From the NCBI GenBank assembly GCA_013151645.1, contig JAADHU010000059.1:1-49206 (forward strand): DNA of 49,206 bases, written 5' to 3'. The notes under the pieces are model-generated. The model had not been told where the DNA came from. It saw only the letters and a list, made by a program, of their open reading frames with translations, and made no database searches. Origin of the DNA: Gammaproteobacteria bacterium (lineage in GTDB: Bacteria > Pseudomonadota > Gammaproteobacteria > Steroidobacterales > Woeseiaceae). Made by a program: the position numbers and the translations under genes. Positions 45,079 through 49,206 of the stretch are shown one piece after another (the stretch's first letter is position 1; each line of letters opens with the position of its first letter).

Positions 45079-45753
45079 TTAGCGCGTGACCGGCACCATC
45101 GTGATCTCAACGCGACGATTTGCCTGGCGACCGCTGTCCGTCGAGTTGTCCGCAATCGGCCGATGTTCGCCCACCCCGAGTGCCAACAAACGCTGGCTGT
45201 CGATCGATTGTGCGCGCAGATAGGCGGCGACCGAGTTCGCGCGTCGTTCGGACAGATTCTGGTTATGAGCATCGCTGCCCGTGCTGTCGGTGTGGCCGGC
45301 CACCTCGACTACCGTCTGGTCGAATTCAATCAGGACTTTCGAGACCGAATTGAGGACATTGAAAAATGCCGGATTGAGGTCCGCGCTATCCGTTGCAAAG
45401 GTGACATTGCCGGGCATGTTGAGCGTGATGTTGTCGCCGCGTCGATTAACGCTGACGCCGCTACCCTGCAGTTGTTCGCGGAGTTTTGCCTCCTGCCGGT
45501 CCATATAGTTGCCGATGGCGGCGCCGGCCAGCGCACCGACGCCCGCACCGATCATCGCACGCTGGCGGCGTTCTACTGCGTCATCACCCGAAATAAGCCC
45601 GATAACGGCGCCGGAAACCGCACCAATGATGGCACCTTTCGAGGTGGAGCTCATCTTGGACTCTTGTGTATAGGCGTCGAGCGTCTCACAGCCACTCAAG
45701 ACGAGTGCCGCAATGCCCGCGACAAGTGCTACTTTTAACCCTGTCATTTTCAT
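45079..45753 (-). CDS. OmpA-domain lipoprotein with glycine zippers (YiaD-like)
   Basis: A 224-residue outer-membrane lipoprotein. Start at 45753 gives a lipoprotein signal with lipobox LVLSGC, Cys22. Two glycine-zipper segments (GAIIGAVSGAVIGLISG and AMIGAGVGALAGAAIGNY) lie at about 38-90. The C-terminal OmpA-like peptidoglycan-binding domain (about 110-224) has the AGHTDSTGSDAHNQNLSERR motif and ends with NRRVEITMVP. It probably anchors the outer membrane to the wall. Single gene; convergent with rpoH. Confidence 0.92.
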   Translation of the reverse strand: MKMTGLKVALVAGIAALVLSGCETLDAYTQESKMSSTSKGAIIGAVSGAVIGLISGDDAVERRQRAMIGAGVGALAGAAIGNYMDRQEAKLREQLQGSGVSVNRRGDNITLNMPGNVTFATDSADLNPAFFNVLNSVSKVLIEFDQTVVEVAGHTDSTGSDAHNQNLSERRANSVAAYLRAQSIDSQRLLALGVGEHRPIADNSTDSGRQANRRVEITMVPVTR

Positions 45754-45984
45754 GTTCGATCCTCGCTTTCCTGCCCAGATAGTTTGCTCCGGCTGCGCCA
45801 GGCGCCGGGGCAATCGTTGAATTCAGTGCGGCCTATTGTAACGGTCCGGCAACTGAACGACGACTGAAGATGAGGCCTGCGTGCGCGATTATGTGCAGCG
45901 CCGGGAACGCGAACATCAGAAGTGGGCACTGCGTCTCAGTTCGGCAGACCGTCGTATTCGTCATTCGCCGTGTAGAATACGCGC

Positions 45985-46452
45985 ATGAGCGATACGGATC
46001 AGTGGCTGCAAGACTACGGTGAATCTCACCGCAATATTCAATACGCACCGGTGTACTGGACATCCGTTCCGCTGCTGATCATTGGTACCGTTGGGCTCTT
46101 GTGGACGGTCCCGGTCCCCGAGGAATTCTATGCCATCTCGCCGGTATTGAACTGGGGCTCTGCTTTTCTGCTGGCGGCAGTCGTTTATTATTTCATTATT
46201 TCGCTGCCACTGGCGTTTGGCATGCTGCCATTCCTGGCGGGCGTAATCGCGTGCCAGGTATGGCTGCAAGACTCGGATTACTCCGCACTGCGGGTAACGG
46301 CCGGCCTGACCCTCGCGAGCATAATGGGGCTGTATGTTGGTCGCCACGCGACCGGCGGTGTGCGAGCGGTAGTAGAAGACGTACAACTGCTGATGATAGC
46401 GCCGGTATGGGTGCTTTCCCGCCTGTATCGAAAACTGGGAATTCCGTTTTAA
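45985..46452 (+). CDS. DUF962 (YGL010w/Mpo1-like) membrane protein
   Basis: A 155-residue protein with four predicted helices. The start DTDQWLQDYGESHRN and the end LLMIAPVWVLSRLYRKLGI are family marks. Yeast Mpo1, in the same family, is an Fe-dependent 2-hydroxy fatty acid dioxygenase with essential histidines. In the bacterial proteins I know the first helix starts N-K-x-I-H-W; here it is APVYWTSVP, so a histidine is replaced by tyrosine, while SHRN and GRHATGG histidines remain. It may therefore differ in activity. No partner genes. Confidence 0.85.
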   Translation: MSDTDQWLQDYGESHRNIQYAPVYWTSVPLLIIGTVGLLWTVPVPEEFYAISPVLNWGSAFLLAAVVYYFIISLPLAFGMLPFLAGVIACQVWLQDSDYSALRVTAGLTLASIMGLYVGRHATGGVRAVVEDVQLLMIAPVWVLSRLYRKLGIPF

Positions 46453-46517
46453 GCGCCACCTGAATCCGGTAGAATCTGCGGCCCTTGAATCCGTTCGACT
46501 TATCAGGAGTCATCGCG

Positions 46518-47717
46518 GTGAGCACTTCCCCCCAGAAACCGGCAACGAGCAACAAACAGGCACTCAACCCTCTCGATCTCTACGACGTCAGATCAGAGCT
46601 CAGCGACGAAGAGCGCATGGTGCAGGACACCGTGGCCCGTTTCGTCGATGACAAGGTCCTGCCAGTCATCCGCGACGCCTTTGAGAAGCACTACTTTCCG
46701 AAAGACCTGATTGCGCAGGTTGCCGAGCTGGGCCTCTTGGGCAGTTCGATCGAAGGTTACGACTGTGCCGGTATGAATGCTATTTGCTACGGCCTGATCT
46801 GCCAGGAGCTCGAACGCGGTGATAGCGGCCTGCGCAGTTTTGTATCGGTGCAAAGCAGCCTCGTGATGTATCCGATTCATGCCTACGGTTCAGAAGAACA
46901 GAAAACACGCTGGTTGCCGGCCATGGCAAAGGGTGAGGCTATTGGCTGCTTTGGCCTGACCGAACCGCACGGCGGTTCCGATCCATCGAACATGAAAACC
47001 CGCGCGAAACGCGATGGTAGCGACTGGGTTTTGAACGGCGCGAAAATGTGGATTACGAATGGCAGCGTTGCCGACGCATCCATCGTGTGGGCTACGACGG
47101 ACGACGGCGTACGCGGCTTTATCATCGAAAAAGGCACGCCCGGTTTCACGGCACAGGAAATCGAAAACAAGTTTTCGTTGCGGGCCTCAGTGACCGCCGC
47201 GCTATTTCTGGACAATGTACGCGTGCCCGACGAAAACGTATTGCCGGGCGTGATTGGCTTGAAGGGGCCGCTGAGCTGTCTGACCCAGGCGCGTTACGGT
47301 ATCGCCTGGGGCGTTATCGGCGCGGCACAGGCCTGCCTGAGCGAAGTTTTGAATTATGCCGATGACAGAATCCTGTTTGACCGTCCGCTGTCCCACAATC
47401 AAGCAGTACAAATCCGCGTCGCCGATATGGCTCGCCGCATCACGACGGCACAGGTTCTCGCCTTGCAGCTCGGGCGCCTGAAAGACGCCGGCAAACTCTC
47501 ACCGACGCAGGTATCCGTCGCGAAATGGAACAACTGTCGCGCCGCGCTTGATATTGCACGCGACGCGCGCGATTTGCTCGGCGGTGCCGGTATCAGTGCC
47601 GAGTACGTGCCCATTCGCCACATGCTCAACCTCGAAAGTGTGATCACTTACGAGGGTACTGAGACGATACACCAGCTGGTCGTAGGCAAGGAACTGACCG
47701 GCGTCAACGCTTTCTGA
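46518..47717 (+). CDS. Acyl-CoA dehydrogenase, glutaryl-CoA dehydrogenase-like
   Basis: A 399-residue FAD enzyme. GTG start at 46518 is 8 bases after AGGAG; an upstream TTG at 46485 is less likely. Domains: helical N-terminal (30-150), beta domain with GCFGLTEPHGGSDPSNMKT and WITNGSVADASIVWA, C-terminal helical domain with ARYGIAWGVIGAAQACL and catalytic glutamate in YEGTETIHQLVVG. The best fit is GCDH (glutaryl-CoA to crotonyl-CoA, lysine/tryptophan breakdown). No companion catabolic genes are nearby. Confidence 0.9.
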   Translation: MSTSPQKPATSNKQALNPLDLYDVRSELSDEERMVQDTVARFVDDKVLPVIRDAFEKHYFPKDLIAQVAELGLLGSSIEGYDCAGMNAICYGLICQELERGDSGLRSFVSVQSSLVMYPIHAYGSEEQKTRWLPAMAKGEAIGCFGLTEPHGGSDPSNMKTRAKRDGSDWVLNGAKMWITNGSVADASIVWATTDDGVRGFIIEKGTPGFTAQEIENKFSLRASVTAALFLDNVRVPDENVLPGVIGLKGPLSCLTQARYGIAWGVIGAAQACLSEVLNYADDRILFDRPLSHNQAVQIRVADMARRITTAQVLALQLGRLKDAGKLSPTQVSVAKWNNCRAALDIARDARDLLGGAGISAEYVPIRHMLNLESVITYEGTETIHQLVVGKELTGVNAF

Positions 47718-47748
47718 TTCCTTTAACTCCCCAGCGGGCGCTGCCGTT

Positions 47749-49068
47749 GTGATTCCAACCCATCGGGATGTCTGGCGCCTGGCCGCGCCCATGATCCTGT
47801 CGAATATTTCTGTGCCACTGCTCGGCATGGTGGACACCGGAGTCAGCGGGCATCTCGAAAACCCGTCCTATCTGGGTGCGGTCGCCATCGGTTCGACCAT
47901 CTTCAGTTTTCTCTTTATGGGCGTCAATTTTCTTCGCATGGGGACGACCGGTATCACGGCGCAGCGCTTCGGTGCCGACGACCACGAGGGACTGCGCGTC
48001 GCGCTTGGGCAAGCCGTTATTGTGGCCCTGGCAATTGCCCTGGTGTTTCTCGTCCTGCAACAACCGATCGGCCATTACAGCATGCTGTTGCTCGGGCCCG
48101 AGGGTGCCATTCGAACCTTTGCCAGAGAATACTTCTCAATTCGCATCTGGAGTGCTCCGGCGACTCTCACCAATCTCGTGCTCATTGGCTGGTTCATCGG
48201 CTTACACAACGTCCGCGCACCGTTGTTTATAGTCCTCGTAACCAACATCACCAATATCGCCCTCGACCTGCTGTTCGTCGTCGTTCTGGGAATGGCCGTC
48301 GATGGCATCGCGGCGGCATCCGTAATCGCAGAATACAGCGGCGTCGTGCTGGGCGTCACACTGGTGCTGCGTGAATTGAAACAACACCGGGGTGCCTGGC
48401 CGCTGCACAAACTGACGGCCATCCGTGAGTACGGCGGTTTTTTCTCGATCAATGCCAACTTGTTCGTGCGCACCATGGCACTGGTATTTACGTTCTCTTT
48501 CATCACCGCTCAGGGCGCCCGACTGGGTGGGCTGCTGCTCGCCGCGAATGCCGTACTGTTGAATCTGCAAACGCTACTGGCATTTGCGCTGGACGGTTTC
48601 GCGCACGCCGCCGAAGCACTGGTCGGCAAAGCAGTCGGTCAGAACAGTCGTGCTGCACTCGCTCAAGCGGTAACGATATCGTTACGCTGGTCGGTCTATG
48701 TCGCTGTCGGATTCAGCGTATTTTTCGGCCTCTTTGGCATCGAAATGATCAACCTGCTCACCGATATTCAGGCGGTACGTGACATTGCTATTCGCTATTT
48801 GCCGTGGCTCATCGTATCGCCGCTGATATCCGTCTGGTCGTATCTTTACGACGGCGTATTCGTTGGCGCCACTCGCGCACGCGACATGCGCAACATTATG
48901 CTGGCGTCAACCTTGCTCGTATTCCTGCCCGGCTGGTACCTGCTACAACCGATGGGCAATCATGGGTTGTGGCTGGCGCTCATGCTGTTCATGGCCAGCC
49001 GCGGCATTGGCATGCACATCGCCTACCGGCGGCGCATCCTTGCGGGGATTTCCGGGCATGCGAACTAG
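47749..49068 (+). CDS. dinF: MATE-family efflux transporter (DinF type)
   Basis: A 439-residue transporter with 12 predicted membrane helices in two related halves. Typical features are LAAPMILSNISVPLLGMVDTG, MGTTGITAQRFGADD and, in the second half, FALDGFAHAAEALVGKAVGQ. DinF-type MATE proteins exchange H+ or Na+ for drugs or bile salts. GTG start at 47749, 31 bases after the acyl-CoA dehydrogenase. No LexA site is evident upstream. Followed by a REP-like repeat. Confidence 0.9.
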   Translation: MIPTHRDVWRLAAPMILSNISVPLLGMVDTGVSGHLENPSYLGAVAIGSTIFSFLFMGVNFLRMGTTGITAQRFGADDHEGLRVALGQAVIVALAIALVFLVLQQPIGHYSMLLLGPEGAIRTFAREYFSIRIWSAPATLTNLVLIGWFIGLHNVRAPLFIVLVTNITNIALDLLFVVVLGMAVDGIAAASVIAEYSGVVLGVTLVLRELKQHRGAWPLHKLTAIREYGGFFSINANLFVRTMALVFTFSFITAQGARLGGLLLAANAVLLNLQTLLAFALDGFAHAAEALVGKAVGQNSRAALAQAVTISLRWSVYVAVGFSVFFGLFGIEMINLLTDIQAVRDIAIRYLPWLIVSPLISVWSYLYDGVFVGATRARDMRNIMLASTLLVFLPGWYLLQPMGNHGLWLALMLFMASRGIGMHIAYRRRILAGISGHAN

Positions 49069-49140
49069 GGAACCGCTGACTTATTCCTGAATGCTCAATT
49101 CGCATCTACGCTGCCGGCTGCGGGATTGCAAACCATGGTG

Positions 49141-49206
49141 GGGTCGCGCCTCAGGAGACGCTCCTACAGGTGCTTCGATAGAAACTCGGTAGGAGCGTCT
49201 CCTGAG
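49141..49206. repeat. REP/BIME-like paired inverted repeat, copy 4 (cut by window end)
   Basis: Left arm 49141-49167 is identical to copies 1 and 2. The right arm begins at 49189 (GTAGGAGCGTCTCCTGAG) and runs off the window. Lies 72 bases after dinF. Confidence 0.9.

Overview
The window is ordinary chromosome of a GC-rich gammaproteobacterium. The evidence is gene content and gene order: algZ-algR-hemCDXY, DUF484-xerC-hslVU-DUF971-ubiE-ubiJ-ubiB, coaBC/dut and radC-rpmB-rpmG with mutM-coaD nearby, and rsmD/ftsY-ftsE-ftsX-rpoH. The xerC-hslVU-ubi order resembles Xanthomonadales/Steroidobacterales-type genomes; the exact lineage is inference. No phage, CRISPR array, secondary-metabolite cluster or obvious defence island is visible.

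Layout. 1-660 is a scruffy left edge: the tail of an unrecognised gene and a decayed IS3-type transposase end. 660-2353 holds an NfeD/SPFH membrane-microdomain pair and tRNA-Arg(CCG). 2419-4112 is an AidB-like acyl-CoA dehydrogenase broken by frameshifts. 4479-6013 has two poorly characterised genes, a secreted protein and a canonical diiron (ferritin-like) protein. 6067-11737 carries a YtcJ-type amidohydrolase lipoprotein, a secreted M1 metallopeptidase with a small DUF6702-like partner, and a membrane-anchored cytochrome c5. 11807-14507 has comM, ubiK, a strong palindrome and a DUF4124 protein. 14603-21474 is the AlgZR two-component system fused by overlaps to the haem-synthesis operon hemCDXY and an SDR protein. 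21599-30237 covers an orphan ParA ATPase, DUF484-xerC, the HslVU protease and ubiquinone genes, ending in trmB. 30391-36374 has xth-ampG-Rieske, pyrE and dut-coaBC. 36516-42164 has radC, ribosomal proteins L28/L33, a desaturase, mutM, coaD, rsmD and ftsY. 42177-49068 has ftsEX, rpoH, an OmpA-like lipoprotein, a DUF962 protein, an acyl-CoA dehydrogenase and a MATE transporter.

Most notable signals. (1) A perfect CIRCE operator (9-9-9) sits at the expected transcription start of rpoH, so the HrcA repressor probably controls the heat-shock sigma factor. (2) Four copies of a REP/BIME-like paired inverted repeat (about 74 bp) lie downstream of genes; one supplies the last residues and stop codon of the amidohydrolase. 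(3) hemX ends in a perfect 9-bp tandem repeat that could vary in length without changing frame. (4) An orphan diiron protein has textbook ligand spacing. I did not find a convincing new multigene system; the novelty here is regulatory and repeat-driven.
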